From Paenibacillus illinoisensis NBRC 15959 (GTDB taxonomy: Bacteria > Bacillota > Bacilli > Paenibacillales > Paenibacillaceae): a stretch of 64,000 bases of DNA. Each line of letters opens with the position of its first letter. Position 1 is the stretch's first letter. Below the pieces are notes generated by a model. The model was given only the letters and a program-made list of their open reading frames with translations, searched no databases and was not told the origin of the DNA. The stretch covers positions 1 to 64,000 of the forward strand of contig NZ_BIME01000017.1 of the NCBI RefSeq assembly GCF_004000925.1, given 5' to 3'. A program made the position numbers and the translations under genes. Positions 43,035 to 52,876 of the stretch are shown piece after piece.

Positions 43035-43965
43035 TGCCTCTTTCCCGCCAGGAACAGTAATTACGGGAAAATGGAATCGCAGCCGTTATACGATTCGCAA
43101 GCTGCTGGGCAAAGGCGCCAACGGCATCGTTTTTCTTGTCCAGCGGGGTGAGAATGGCAAGCACTATGCACTTAAGATGGGATTTGATCCGTTCGATCTG
43201 CAGTCAGAGATCAATGTGCTCAAATCGTTTCAGCTACAGCGTAATCATGAGGCCCTGAAGCAGAGTGGTATTCCTTCCTATCTCAAGGATGTGGACGATT
43301 ATGCCATTCAGGGACGGGACATTCCCTTTTATGTGATGCGTTATGTTCGGGGTGAAGCTCTTCACCACTTCATCAGGCGTCAAGGGACGGACTGGACACT
43401 GCTGGTTGGGCTTAGACTCTTACAGAAGCTGGCACAATTACATCAGGCGGGATGGGTGTTTGGTGATCTTAAGCCTCAGAACGTACTGGTATCCGATTTT
43501 GGTCAAGTGGAGCTCATTGATTATGGTGGAGTAACGTCGATTGGACGAAGTGTGAAACAGTTTACCGAATGGTATGATAGGGGCTTCTGGAATGGCGGAA
43601 GCCGAACAGCAGATGGCACCTACGATGTTTTTGCTTTTGCCCTGTTACTGATTCATGTATTGGAGGGTGAAGCACTCAAGGCGCTGGCTGCCGAAGGATT
43701 GCCACAACTGCGGAGTGTCAATCAGCTCACGGCCCTGGTGGAGCGGAGCGAAAGGCTGCGACCGTTTCGTAACTGGACGATTCAGGCCCTTCGGGGACAG
43801 TTCCGGGATGCCGGACATGCAGCCAAGGCTTGGAAAGACATGATGGCCCGGCCAACACATCTTCGCCGGCGTTCATCAAGCACTACACCACGCTGGCTGA
43901 AAAATGCATTCGCTGTATCCGTTATATTACTTATTGGGGTACTCATCTATGCACTGCGTTTTTAA
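43018..43965 (+). CDS. yabT: Membrane-anchored Ser/Thr kinase YabT
   Basis: A 315-residue Hanks-type kinase. The Gly loop LLGKGANGIVF, the lysine of YALK, GDLKPQNVLV in place of the usual HRD loop, and DYGG for DFG are seen. One C-terminal membrane helix (about 292-312) anchors it. In B. subtilis YabT binds DNA, is made in the forespore and phosphorylates RecA and AbrB. GTG 43018 has AGAAGGG 7 nt upstream, within yabS. Confidence 0.9.
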   Translation: MTTLSDASFPPGTVITGKWNRSRYTIRKLLGKGANGIVFLVQRGENGKHYALKMGFDPFDLQSEINVLKSFQLQRNHEALKQSGIPSYLKDVDDYAIQGRDIPFYVMRYVRGEALHHFIRRQGTDWTLLVGLRLLQKLAQLHQAGWVFGDLKPQNVLVSDFGQVELIDYGGVTSIGRSVKQFTEWYDRGFWNGGSRTADGTYDVFAFALLLIHVLEGEALKALAAEGLPQLRSVNQLTALVERSERLRPFRNWTIQALRGQFRDAGHAAKAWKDMMARPTHLRRRSSSTTPRWLKNAFAVSVILLIGVLIYALRF

Positions 43966-44009
43966 TTTTTACAGGTGCATATACATAACGCAAGGAATGA
44001 GGAACAGGT

Positions 44010-45449
44010 ATGGAGGCTTTACGCTGGAACGAGCTGGTGAATCATGTGCTGGAGGCAGCGGAAGAGCATCAGTTATGGGTTCCCGGGGATCGGATCATCG
44101 TCGCAGTATCGGGCGGACCGGACTCGGTGGCTTTTTTGCATATTATGCATGAGATCAGTACGAGACATGTTCCGCTGGAACTGGTCTGTGCTCATGTACA
44201 TCACGGATTCCGCGCAGAATCCGATGAAGAAGCCGAAATGGTCGGGAAAATGGCAGCACAGCTGAATATTCCTTTTGAATGGGTGAAGGCCGATATTCCT
44301 TCCTATATGAAGCTTACAGGGAAGGGATCACAGGAAGCAGCACGCGATAGGCGGTATGCATTTCTGCATGAGGTAGCTGATAAATATGGTGCAGCAAGCA
44401 TTGCTCTGGCACATCATGCGGATGATCAGGCAGAGACCGTTATGCTTCATTTATTACGTGGCAGCGGGTTAACCGGACTGTCCGGAATGAAGTTTAAACG
44501 CCGTGAAAAAAATGTGGAACTTATTCGTCCATGTCTTCGTATAAACAAGACAGACCTTGTAGAAGCTTGTAATACTCAGGGATTTCTGTACTTTAATGAT
44601 GCAAGCAATTCCCAGCGTAAATATCGGCGCAATGCCATTCGCTTGGATGTGCTTCCTTATTTGGGGCAATATAATGGACAGCTCACGCCGTCTTTGAATC
44701 GGCTTGCCGAAATTGTGGGCGATGAAGACGATTTCATGGAGCAAGGTGCATATGACGCATACAGGTGTCTAGTGCAGGTGAACGGCGGAAGGCAAACCTT
44801 TGAGGTGCCTTCCTTTTTGAAGTTACATGTCGCTTTACAACGAAGGTTGATTAAACTAATATTGAATTATCTGCCTTTGGACAGTGATTTTGTCGACTTT
44901 ACCCGTATCGAAACCATTCGCCGCAAGGTGATAGAGCCTTATGCGAAGACCTGGAGCCTAGATTTAGGACAGACACTCGTTTGTACCCGGGAGTATGATC
45001 TGGTTTCCTTTGGCTTACGGACAGACGTACAGGATCAATCTTTCGAGTATCGTCTCGTGCAATGGAACGGACCTTATGAGCTTTCACTCAGGGAGATTGA
45101 CCGATATCTTCGGATCGTTCCTATGAGTCCCGAGGACTATCTTGTACCGGAAACGGCTGATCAGGCCGCATTTGATGCGGATCAACTGCTCATGCCGCTG
45201 GTTGTGCGTTCACGGTTACCTGGAGATACCATGAAAGTCATGGGATTAAACGGAAGCAAAAAGGTGAAAAATATTTTCATCGATGAAAAAATCCCCCCCT
45301 CTGTCCGTCCGCGTATTCCCGTGGTTTGTGACGGAGCAGGCAACATTGTCTGGTTGCCGGGTGTTCGCCGGTCGAATATTGCACCGGTGAAGGAGGATAC
45401 TTCCGCCATCCTGTACATGACTGTAGGCAATTCAGCGATTCAGGGGTAG
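44010..45449 (+). CDS. tilS: tRNA(Ile)-lysidine synthase
   Basis: A 479-residue enzyme that changes C34 of tRNA-Ile(CAU) to lysidine so that it reads AUA. The PP-loop SGGPDSVAFL is near residues 34-43; HHADDQAETVMLHLLRGSGL and the C-terminal substrate domains (SRLPGDTMKVMGLNGSKKVK) are present. Start ATG 44010 follows a GAGGAACAGG site. Forms the tilS-hpt-ftsH group. Confidence 0.96.
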   Translation: MEALRWNELVNHVLEAAEEHQLWVPGDRIIVAVSGGPDSVAFLHIMHEISTRHVPLELVCAHVHHGFRAESDEEAEMVGKMAAQLNIPFEWVKADIPSYMKLTGKGSQEAARDRRYAFLHEVADKYGAASIALAHHADDQAETVMLHLLRGSGLTGLSGMKFKRREKNVELIRPCLRINKTDLVEACNTQGFLYFNDASNSQRKYRRNAIRLDVLPYLGQYNGQLTPSLNRLAEIVGDEDDFMEQGAYDAYRCLVQVNGGRQTFEVPSFLKLHVALQRRLIKLILNYLPLDSDFVDFTRIETIRRKVIEPYAKTWSLDLGQTLVCTREYDLVSFGLRTDVQDQSFEYRLVQWNGPYELSLREIDRYLRIVPMSPEDYLVPETADQAAFDADQLLMPLVVRSRLPGDTMKVMGLNGSKKVKNIFIDEKIPPSVRPRIPVVCDGAGNIVWLPGVRRSNIAPVKEDTSAILYMTVGNSAIQG

Positions 45450-45501
45450 TGGTTATGGTTCAGGTAAGGCTTTCATAGTATAACTTAGGAGGTTCGCACA
45501 G

Positions 45502-46041
45502 TTGCAGAACGACATTCAGGAAGTATTGATCAGTGAAGAAGAAATTCAAAGTAAAGTCAAGGAATTAGGCGCAACACTAAGTGCCGAATATGCAGGTCGC
45601 AATCCTTTGGTCATTTGTGTGCTCAAGGGTGCGTTTATATTTATGGCTGATTTGGTTAAAAACATAACGGTACCTGTTGAAATGGATTTCATGGCAGTAT
45701 CAAGTTATGGAGCATCCACCAAATCGTCAGGCGTTGTTAAGATCATCAAGGATCTCGACGTCTCGGTTGAAGGCCGTGAGGTTCTCATTGTCGAAGATAT
45801 TATCGATAGTGGACTTACGCTCAGTTATTTAATTGAACTGCTTCAAAATCGCGGTGCCGAAACGGTGCGCGTGGTTACGCTTTTTGACAAACCTTCAGGC
45901 CGTAAGGTGGAGCTTGAAGCTCATTACACCGGCTTTGACATTCCAGACGCATTCATCGTCGGATATGGTTTGGATTATGCCGAGAAGTACCGAAATCTCC
46001 CTTACATCGGGATTTTGAAACCGGAAGTATACAGCAGTTAA
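45502..46041 (+). CDS. hpt: Hypoxanthine-guanine phosphoribosyltransferase
   Basis: Salvages hypoxanthine and guanine with PRPP. A 179-residue PRTase with VEDIIDSGLTLSYL (PRPP loop) and DIPDAFIVGYGLDYAEKYRNLP. In B. subtilis TilS and HprT together also activate ftsH transcription. TTG 45502 has AGGAGG 9 nt upstream. Confidence 0.96.
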   Translation: MQNDIQEVLISEEEIQSKVKELGATLSAEYAGRNPLVICVLKGAFIFMADLVKNITVPVEMDFMAVSSYGASTKSSGVVKIIKDLDVSVEGREVLIVEDIIDSGLTLSYLIELLQNRGAETVRVVTLFDKPSGRKVELEAHYTGFDIPDAFIVGYGLDYAEKYRNLPYIGILKPEVYSS

Positions 46042-46142
46042 TAAGCATGCTAGTTCCAAGCCCAGTTCTGCTCGTGCCTTCTGTTGAGAAGCCATGTCGG
46101 GCTATGTTAAAATAATTAAAGTGTCTCGAGAGGAGGTAGGGG

Positions 46143-48188
46143 ATGAATCGGTTCATCCGGAATTCTGGTTTTTATTTGATTCTTTTTTTAGTCGTGGTGG
46201 GCATAGTGCAGTTCGTCAGCAATGGCGGCGAAGCCACAGATAATCCTAGATATGATCAGTTGCGCACGGCGGTTAAGGCGAACAACATCTCGGAATTGAC
46301 GGTTCAATTCGACGGTCAGTCTTTTCTTGTGACCGGTCAATATAGAGAGAAGCCTAGCGAAGCCAAATCAGAAAATTTCTCAACGTACATTCCTCCTACG
46401 GATGAAGCGATTAGTGAGCTTGTAGCGGCAAGTGAAGCTAATAATTTCAAGTTAAATCAGGAGCCAATGAGAGGTGACAGCATCTGGCTGACACTTCTGA
46501 CATCCTTTATTCCTTTGATCATTATGTTCCTGCTGTTCTTCTTCCTGTTTAATCAGGCACAAGGCGGCGGCGGTAAAGTAATGAACTTTGGTAAAAGCCG
46601 TGCCCGTCTCTATAACGAAGAGAAGAAGCGGGTTACATTTGAAGACGTCGCAGGTGCGGACGAAGAGAAGCAGGAGCTTGTTGAGGTCGTTGACTTCCTT
46701 AAAGATCCTCGCAAATTCGCAGCTGTAGGTGCACGGATTCCTAAGGGCGTATTGCTCGTGGGGCCTCCGGGTACTGGTAAAACGTTGCTTGCTCGTGCCG
46801 TTGCAGGTGAAGCGGGTGTGCCGTTCTTCAGTATCTCGGGTTCTGACTTCGTCGAAATGTTTGTCGGTGTCGGTGCTTCCCGTGTACGTGACTTGTTCGA
46901 AAATGCAAAGAAAAACGCCCCATGTATCATCTTTATTGACGAGATTGATGCTGTAGGTCGTCAGCGTGGAGCTGGCCTTGGCGGTGGTCACGATGAACGT
47001 GAACAAACGCTCAACCAGTTGCTCGTTGAAATGGACGGATTCGGAGCCAACGAGGGTATTATCATCGTGGCTGCAACGAACCGTGCAGATATTCTGGACC
47101 CTGCCCTGCTGCGTCCGGGACGTTTTGACCGTCAAATTACGGTTGACCGCCCTGATGTAAAAGGTCGTGAAGCGGTACTGAAAGTACACTCCCGTAACAA
47201 ACCACTCACAAAAGATGTGAAACTGGACATTATTGCGAAGCGTACAACAGGCTTCTCTGGTGCGGATCTTGAGAATCTCCTGAATGAAGCGGCATTGCTT
47301 GCGGCACGCCGTAACAGAAGAGATATTTCCATGCGTGAGGTAGACGAGGCGATCGACCGTGTCATTGTAGGTACGGAGAAGAAAAGCCGTGTCATCAGTG
47401 ATCGCGAGAAACGAATCGTTGCTTATCACGAAGCAGGCCATACCATTGTAGGATACTTCCTGGAACATGCCGATATGGTACATAAAGTGACCATCATTCC
47501 GCGCGGACGTGCGGGTGGATATGTAATCATGTTGCCAAAAGAAGACCGTATGCTGGTTACCAAGCAAGAGCTCTTGGACAAAGTTACAGGACTCCTCGGG
47601 GGCCGTGTGGCAGAAGAATTGTTCATTGGTGAAATTGGTACCGGTGCATACAGTGACTTCCAGCAAGCGACAGGTATTGTTCGCAGCATGGTTATGGAGT
47701 ACGGTATGAGTGAGAAATTGGGACCTATGCAATTCGGAAGTTCACAAGGACAGGTATTCCTTGGACGGGATATCGGCCATGAACAGAATTACTCGGATTC
47801 CATCGCTTATGAGATCGATCAGGAAATGCAGCGCTTTATCAATGAATGTTACGAGAAATGTAAGGACTTGCTCGTAAAACATTCCAAAGAAATGCATTTG
47901 ATCGCTCAAACGTTGCTTGAAGTGGAGACACTGGAAATGGATCAGATCAAACAATTGATCGAGACAGGTTCCTTGACTCCAAAACCGGAGAGCGATAATG
48001 ATAACGAAGGTACGCCAAGTGAAGGCGGAGAACCAATCGTCGATAACATCGGTGATGTGCGTGTTCGCATTCAAGGCAAAGACGAAACACCTGAACCACC
48101 TGCCGGAGATATTCCTAACGATGCTCCGAATCTGGATAAAGGCAACAGTAATGATCCAGATGATGGTGGTACGAAGCCAACGTCTTAA
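46143..48188 (+). CDS. ftsH: ATP-dependent membrane zinc protease FtsH
   Basis: A 681-residue AAA+ protease. Two membrane helices (about 9-25 and 118-140), Walker A GPPGTGKT (207-214), Walker B IIFIDEIDAVG, the SRH arginines and zinc site HEAGH (from H429). The C-terminal 60 residues are an acidic Asp/Glu/Pro/Asn-rich tail. It removes faulty membrane proteins and Spo0E-type regulators. GAGGAGG precedes ATG 46143. Confidence 0.97.
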   Translation: MNRFIRNSGFYLILFLVVVGIVQFVSNGGEATDNPRYDQLRTAVKANNISELTVQFDGQSFLVTGQYREKPSEAKSENFSTYIPPTDEAISELVAASEANNFKLNQEPMRGDSIWLTLLTSFIPLIIMFLLFFFLFNQAQGGGGKVMNFGKSRARLYNEEKKRVTFEDVAGADEEKQELVEVVDFLKDPRKFAAVGARIPKGVLLVGPPGTGKTLLARAVAGEAGVPFFSISGSDFVEMFVGVGASRVRDLFENAKKNAPCIIFIDEIDAVGRQRGAGLGGGHDEREQTLNQLLVEMDGFGANEGIIIVAATNRADILDPALLRPGRFDRQITVDRPDVKGREAVLKVHSRNKPLTKDVKLDIIAKRTTGFSGADLENLLNEAALLAARRNRRDISMREVDEAIDRVIVGTEKKSRVISDREKRIVAYHEAGHTIVGYFLEHADMVHKVTIIPRGRAGGYVIMLPKEDRMLVTKQELLDKVTGLLGGRVAEELFIGEIGTGAYSDFQQATGIVRSMVMEYGMSEKLGPMQFGSSQGQVFLGRDIGHEQNYSDSIAYEIDQEMQRFINECYEKCKDLLVKHSKEMHLIAQTLLEVETLEMDQIKQLIETGSLTPKPESDNDNEGTPSEGGEPIVDNIGDVRVRIQGKDETPEPPAGDIPNDAPNLDKGNSNDPDDGGTKPTS

Positions 48189-48218
48189 TGTCTAACAGAA
48201 CCTGTTCTGAGAACAGAT

Positions 48219-48247
48219 CAAAGAGAGCCGAGAGGCTCTCTTTTTTT
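48219..48247 (+). terminator. Terminator after ftsH
   Basis: AAGAGAGCC / GGCTCTCTT with a 4-nt loop and seven T. Confidence 0.92.
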
Positions 48248-48350
48248 GTGCGTTTTGTTCAAATTGCAGAGATAATGATAACTGCGAGCTAGAGCGCGAA
48301 CTACGCAGGAAACGGTTGATTAGGGTGTTGTTCTGTGCCCTTTTCATTTA

Positions 48351-48379
48351 TTGACAGAGTCGTGAACGTTGTGTACATT
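48351..48379 (+). promoter_or_regulatory. Sigma-A promoter of nadA-nadB-nadC
   Basis: TTGACA, 17 bp, TACATT. About 95 nt of leader follow to the nadA start. Confidence 0.75.
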
Positions 48380-48481
48380 AGGTGTTAAACCGCTTGTGAT
48401 TCGTTTCTCAAGCGAAAATATCGACGCAGATAGTCACAGGAAACGGCGCATGGCGCTGTCCGTCAAAGGAGAGGATCACAG

Positions 48482-49420
48482 GTGGAAGCTCTGGCTTTAG
48501 AGCGCAAGGCTGAGATGAACCGGGAGCTGCGAGCGCGGCTGATGGAGTTGAAGAAGGAACGTAATGCTATTATTCTTGCTCATTATTACCAACGTGACGA
48601 AGTACAGGAAGTAGCCGATTTTCGTGGGGATTCATTTCTATTGGCACAGAAAGCCGCACAAACGGATGCGGATGTCATTGTATTCTGCGGGGTTCATTTT
48701 ATGGGTGAAAGCGCTAAGATTTTGGCCCCGAACAAGACGGTTATCATTCCGGATGAGCGTGCTGGATGCCCCATGGCAGACATGGTCAATGTTGAGGGCC
48801 TGCGTAAACTGAAAGCGCAACATCCCAATGCAAAAGTAGTGACGTATATCAATTCCTCGGCTGAGATTAAGGCGGAGACCGACATCTGTTGTACATCGGC
48901 CAATGCAGTCCGGGTTATTCAATCTGTTGATTCTGATGAGATTATCTGGGTGCCGGATAAAAACCTCGGACATTATGTTCAGCAGCACACAGACAAAAAA
49001 ATGATTATCTGGGAAGGGTATTGCAACACTCACGATATGCTGACTGTAAAAGATGTCGTTGAGATGAGAGCCAAATATCCAAATGCCGAGTTTGTCGTAC
49101 ACCCGGAATGTCGTCCAGAAGTCGTAGAGATGGGAGACTTTGTAGGCAGCACGACAGCCATTCTTGAATATTGTAAAAATTCTTCTGCCAAGGAATTTAT
49201 CGTGGGGACGGAAGATGGTACAGGATACCAGCTGCGACTGGATAGCCCGGATAAACAGTTTCATTTTGCCACCAAGTTCCTGGTGTGTCCAAACATGAAG
49301 GTCAACAACCTGAAGAAACTGGTTAAATGCCTGGAAACGATGAAGCCGGAAATTTACGTACCGCCGGCCGTTGCCGACAAAGCCAGAGAATCGCTAGAGC
49401 GCATGTTACTGGTGAAGTAG
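48482..49420 (+). CDS. nadA: Quinolinate synthase
   Basis: A 312-residue [4Fe-4S] enzyme that condenses iminoaspartate with dihydroxyacetone phosphate to quinolinate. The likely cluster ligands are the Cys of FCGVHFMGES, HPECRPEV or DICCTSANA, and VCPNM; ILAHYYQRDEVQEVADFRGDS is the N-terminal signature. GTG 48482 follows AGGAGAGG. First gene of the NAD operon. Confidence 0.96.
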   Translation: MEALALERKAEMNRELRARLMELKKERNAIILAHYYQRDEVQEVADFRGDSFLLAQKAAQTDADVIVFCGVHFMGESAKILAPNKTVIIPDERAGCPMADMVNVEGLRKLKAQHPNAKVVTYINSSAEIKAETDICCTSANAVRVIQSVDSDEIIWVPDKNLGHYVQQHTDKKMIIWEGYCNTHDMLTVKDVVEMRAKYPNAEFVVHPECRPEVVEMGDFVGSTTAILEYCKNSSAKEFIVGTEDGTGYQLRLDSPDKQFHFATKFLVCPNMKVNNLKKLVKCLETMKPEIYVPPAVADKARESLERMLLVK

Positions 49421-49455
49421 CATGCGCTACTCTTGCTCCGAGACAGGTGAATAGG

Positions 49456-51078
49456 ATGATACCGCAATATATAGTGGATTTTGATCTGTCCCAGCTGCCC
49501 ATTGTGGAGACGGACGTACTAGTTATTGGTTCTGGCATTGCCGGATTATATACAGCCATCAGGGCAAGCAAACATAATCAGGTATTGATGATTACAAAGA
49601 AGTCGTTACTGGAGAGCAATACCCGCTATGCACAAGGTGGCATCGCAGCGGTAATCGCTGAAGATGATTCCCCTGCGTACCACCTGCAGGATACACTTGT
49701 GGCTGGAGCGGGCCTGTGTCGCCGCGAGGCAGTGGAAGCATTGGTAAACGAAGGCCCGGATGGAGTACAGGAACTAATCCGTCTGGGCACATTGTTTGAT
49801 GTGGAGAACGGCGAGCTGGCGTTGACGCAGGAGGGTGCGCACAGTCACCGCCGTATTTTGCATGCAAATGGTGATGCGACTGGATACGAGATCGTGAGGG
49901 CTCTTGCAGCTCAGGCAAGTGCACATTCAGGTATTGAAGTCTGGGATGAGCATTTTGTCATTGACTTGATCACGGATCACGGAGAATGTGTAGGGGCATT
50001 GGTTCAGAAGTCTGACGGTACCAAGGTGTTTGTAAAAGCGCGTGCTACGGTGCTCTGCTCCGGTGGGGCGGGGCAATTGTACCGCTATACAACCAACCCG
50101 GAGGTTGCCACAGCTGACGGTGTTGCCATGGCATATCGTGCAGGTGCAGTCATTCGCGATATGGAGTTCATTCAATTCCATCCGACATCCCTATGTTATC
50201 CGGGTGCTCCGCGCTTCTTGGTTTCTGAAGCAGTACGGGGCGAAGGAGCGTTTCTGCGAAATATCAAAGGTGAGCGTTTTATGGAACGTTATCATCCACA
50301 GCTTGAACTCGCTCCGCGCGATATTGTTGCACGAGCGATTGTTAGTGAGATGGAGATGACGAACAGTACATTCGTGTATCTGGATATTACTCATGAATCG
50401 GCTGAGTTAATCAAGCACCGATTCCCTACCATATATGAGACATGTATGCGGTACGGACTGGATATGACCACAGACTGGATTCCGGTTGCTCCTGCAGCAC
50501 ACTATATGATGGGCGGCGTCAAAACGGATTTGAACGGGGAGAGCAGCATTGGAAGGTTGTTTGCTTGTGGTGAAGTTTCCTCAACGGGAGTCCACGGAGC
50601 TAATCGTCTGGCGAGTAACTCATTGTCTGAAGCCATTGTATTTGGGCACAGAATTGTTGAACGCATTCAAACACTGCCACCGCTAAATTCAATACAAATT
50701 GTTTCCCAATTGCCGCCGCATAGTGTCGGGAATAGAACATGGGAAGAGCAACAGCCGATTTCGGAACGGCGTTTGCGTTTGCAGAAGATGATGGTCCGTC
50801 AGGTGGGTCTGAGACGTAACGGTGCCGGCTTACAGGGAGCCTTGGATAAACTGGAGAGTGAAATGGACATCTTCAATTATTTGCTGACACACAAGGAAGA
50901 GATGGAATACGCCAACCTGTTGACCTGTGCCTGGCTGGTCACCAGTGGAGCATTACATCGTCAGGAGAGTCGGGGAGCACACTACCGTGAGGATTTCCCG
51001 CTTCGTGATGATGCGGCTTGGCAGAAGCATAGTTTGCAGCAAAGAGAACAAGCGATTGTGGAGGAATTGATGTCATGA
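49456..51078 (+). CDS. nadB: L-aspartate oxidase
   Basis: A 540-residue flavoenzyme that oxidises L-aspartate to iminoaspartate for NadA. FAD motif VLVIGSGIAGLYTAI near residues 18-32, the TRYAQGGIAAV substrate loop, QFHPTSL and GVHGANRLASNSLSEA. ATG 49456 is chosen (AGGTGAATAGG site); a longer frame starting inside nadA has none. The end overlaps nadC by 4 nt. Confidence 0.96.
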   Translation: MIPQYIVDFDLSQLPIVETDVLVIGSGIAGLYTAIRASKHNQVLMITKKSLLESNTRYAQGGIAAVIAEDDSPAYHLQDTLVAGAGLCRREAVEALVNEGPDGVQELIRLGTLFDVENGELALTQEGAHSHRRILHANGDATGYEIVRALAAQASAHSGIEVWDEHFVIDLITDHGECVGALVQKSDGTKVFVKARATVLCSGGAGQLYRYTTNPEVATADGVAMAYRAGAVIRDMEFIQFHPTSLCYPGAPRFLVSEAVRGEGAFLRNIKGERFMERYHPQLELAPRDIVARAIVSEMEMTNSTFVYLDITHESAELIKHRFPTIYETCMRYGLDMTTDWIPVAPAAHYMMGGVKTDLNGESSIGRLFACGEVSSTGVHGANRLASNSLSEAIVFGHRIVERIQTLPPLNSIQIVSQLPPHSVGNRTWEEQQPISERRLRLQKMMVRQVGLRRNGAGLQGALDKLESEMDIFNYLLTHKEEMEYANLLTCAWLVTSGALHRQESRGAHYREDFPLRDDAAWQKHSLQQREQAIVEELMS

Positions 51079-51941
51079 TACTGAACGGATATAATGAAGG
51101 ACTCATCGAATCCATCAAAAACTGGCTTCGCGAGGATGTGGGGGCAGGGGATGTCACTACGAGTGTGACGATTCCGGCAGGTCATCAATCCAAGGCAGTT
51201 ATTCACGCCAAAGACCACGGGTTCATCGCAGGTATATCGGTAGCTGAACTGGTATTTCAGGTAGTAGACCCATCGCTCGTATTTAGACCGATGGTTCAAG
51301 ATGGAGATGAGGTTACTCGGGGAACAACGCTGGCAGAAGTGGAAGGAAGCACCCACAGTCTGCTTACAGGTGAGCGTCTGGCGCTAAACTTGCTGCAGCG
51401 CATGTCGGGGATTGCAACGCGCACACGTTCATATGTTGATGCATTAGAGGGCCTCTCTACGCGATTGGTGGATACACGTAAAACAACCCCTGGACACCGC
51501 ATGCTTGAGAAATATGCAGTACGGATCGGTGGAGGGGCGAATCACCGATTCGGATTGTACGATGCGGTTATGATTAAGGATAACCACATTAAAGGGGCAG
51601 GCGGCATCACAGAAGCCGTGAAGCGGGCAAGAGATGTCATTCCTCACACGATGACTATTGAGGTGGAGACTGAGAATCTGACACAGGTGAATGAAGCCTT
51701 GCAGGCAGGTGCGGATATCATTATGCTGGACAATATGCATCCGGATCAGATGCGTGAGGCTGTTACGGTTATTCGTAAACAGGCTCCGCATGTGAAGGTG
51801 GAGGCATCAGGCAATGTCTCTCTGGAGACCATCCGTGGAATTGCCGAGAGTGGTGTGGATGTAATTTCGGTTGGAAGGTTAACCTATTCTTTCGAGAGCC
51901 TTGATATCAGCCTAGATTTAAACGAAAAGAAAGAGGGGTGA
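51075..51941 (+). CDS. nadC: Nicotinate-nucleotide pyrophosphorylase
   Basis: A 288-residue PRTase that turns quinolinate and PRPP into nicotinate mononucleotide. Key block DTRKTTPGHRMLEKYAVRIG, then NHRFGLYDAVMIKDNH and the barrel end VEASGNVSLETI. The ATG overlaps the nadB stop, with GGAGGA upstream. Completes nadA-nadB-nadC, a gene order different from nadB-nadC-nadA of B. subtilis. Confidence 0.96.
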   Translation: MILNGYNEGLIESIKNWLREDVGAGDVTTSVTIPAGHQSKAVIHAKDHGFIAGISVAELVFQVVDPSLVFRPMVQDGDEVTRGTTLAEVEGSTHSLLTGERLALNLLQRMSGIATRTRSYVDALEGLSTRLVDTRKTTPGHRMLEKYAVRIGGGANHRFGLYDAVMIKDNHIKGAGGITEAVKRARDVIPHTMTIEVETENLTQVNEALQAGADIIMLDNMHPDQMREAVTVIRKQAPHVKVEASGNVSLETIRGIAESGVDVISVGRLTYSFESLDISLDLNEKKEG

Positions 51942-51947
51942 ACCTCT

Positions 51948-52718
51948 TTGATTCTTGTTGTAGACGTGGGCAACAGTAATATTGTACTCGGCGTGTATCA
52001 AGGCCGGTCGTTGCTCCACCATTTTCGTCTGAGCACATCCCGTCAGTCCACAGTGGATGAATACGGCGTATTGATTTATAATTTATTTCATATGTCGGAT
52101 ATATCCACACGCGACATTGAAGGAGTCATTATCTCATCGGTGGTTCCTCCGCTTGTGCATGTGATGGAAACGATGTGTGAAAAATATGTTGGCAAAAAGC
52201 CAATGGTTGTGGGACCTGGGATTAAAACGGGCCTAAACCTAAGGTACGAGAACCCGCGTGAGGTAGGCGCAGATCGCATTGTGAATGCAGTGGCAGCCGT
52301 TGAGAAATACGGTGGTCCACTTGTGGTTGTTGATTTTGGTACTGCGACGACCTTCGACTGCATTGATGAGAAGGGCAACTACCTTGGGGGAGCCATTGTA
52401 CCGGGCATTCATATTGCCACTGAAGCGCTCTATGAGCGGGCATCCAAGCTGCCTCGCATCGAATTGGAGAAGCCCAAGAAGGTTATAGGACGCAATACGG
52501 TGCATGCCATGCAGGCTGGTATCATATATGGCTATGCTGGACAGGTCGACGGAATTGTTGATCGCATTCGTACAGAGATGGGTGTACAGCCCAAAGTTAT
52601 TGCAACCGGGGGGCTTGCACCGCTGATTGCAGAGGAAACACGCAGCATCGAGGAAGTTGATCCGCTGCTTACGCTGGAAGGGCTGCGTATCATTTATGAG
52701 CGGAACCGGGAAAGGTAA
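51948..52718 (+). CDS. coaX: Type III pantothenate kinase
   Basis: A 256-residue ASKHA-fold kinase, first step of CoA synthesis. Motifs VVDVGNSNIVLGVY (near 4-17), GADRIVNAVAA and VDFGTATTFDCID, plus the C-terminal ATGGLAPLI. TTG 51948 follows GAGGGGTGA, 6 nt after nadC, so it is probably co-transcribed with the nad genes. Confidence 0.95.
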   Translation: MILVVDVGNSNIVLGVYQGRSLLHHFRLSTSRQSTVDEYGVLIYNLFHMSDISTRDIEGVIISSVVPPLVHVMETMCEKYVGKKPMVVGPGIKTGLNLRYENPREVGADRIVNAVAAVEKYGGPLVVVDFGTATTFDCIDEKGNYLGGAIVPGIHIATEALYERASKLPRIELEKPKKVIGRNTVHAMQAGIIYGYAGQVDGIVDRIRTEMGVQPKVIATGGLAPLIAEETRSIEEVDPLLTLEGLRIIYERNRER

Positions 52719-52800
52719 GGAAAGAGACGGCATGCAGCGGGCTGATTTTACAGTCTTACGTATTGTGCCGTTTTTTCTGTAAATTGAACGGGTTTATAAG

Positions 52801-52829
52801 TTGAACGAATATCACATTCAATTTATATA
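52801..52829 (+). promoter_or_regulatory. Sigma-A promoter of hslO
   Basis: TTGAAC, 17 bp, TATATA. A palindrome GATACTATAGTATAC lies just downstream (52842-52856). Confidence 0.65.
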
Positions 52830-52876
52830 TCGTGTATCAGGGATACTATAGTATACGCCAAAGGAGGCTGAATGAC

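Noticed and set aside
46452..47732. 426-codon minus-strand open frame
   Set aside because: It lies wholly opposite ftsH, has no ribosome site and a composition expected from the reverse of a coding strand.
48202..48216. CTGTTC-TGA-GAACAG palindrome considered as a LexA site
   Set aside because: Lacks the CGAAC-N4-GTTCG spacing and lies between ftsH stop and its terminator.
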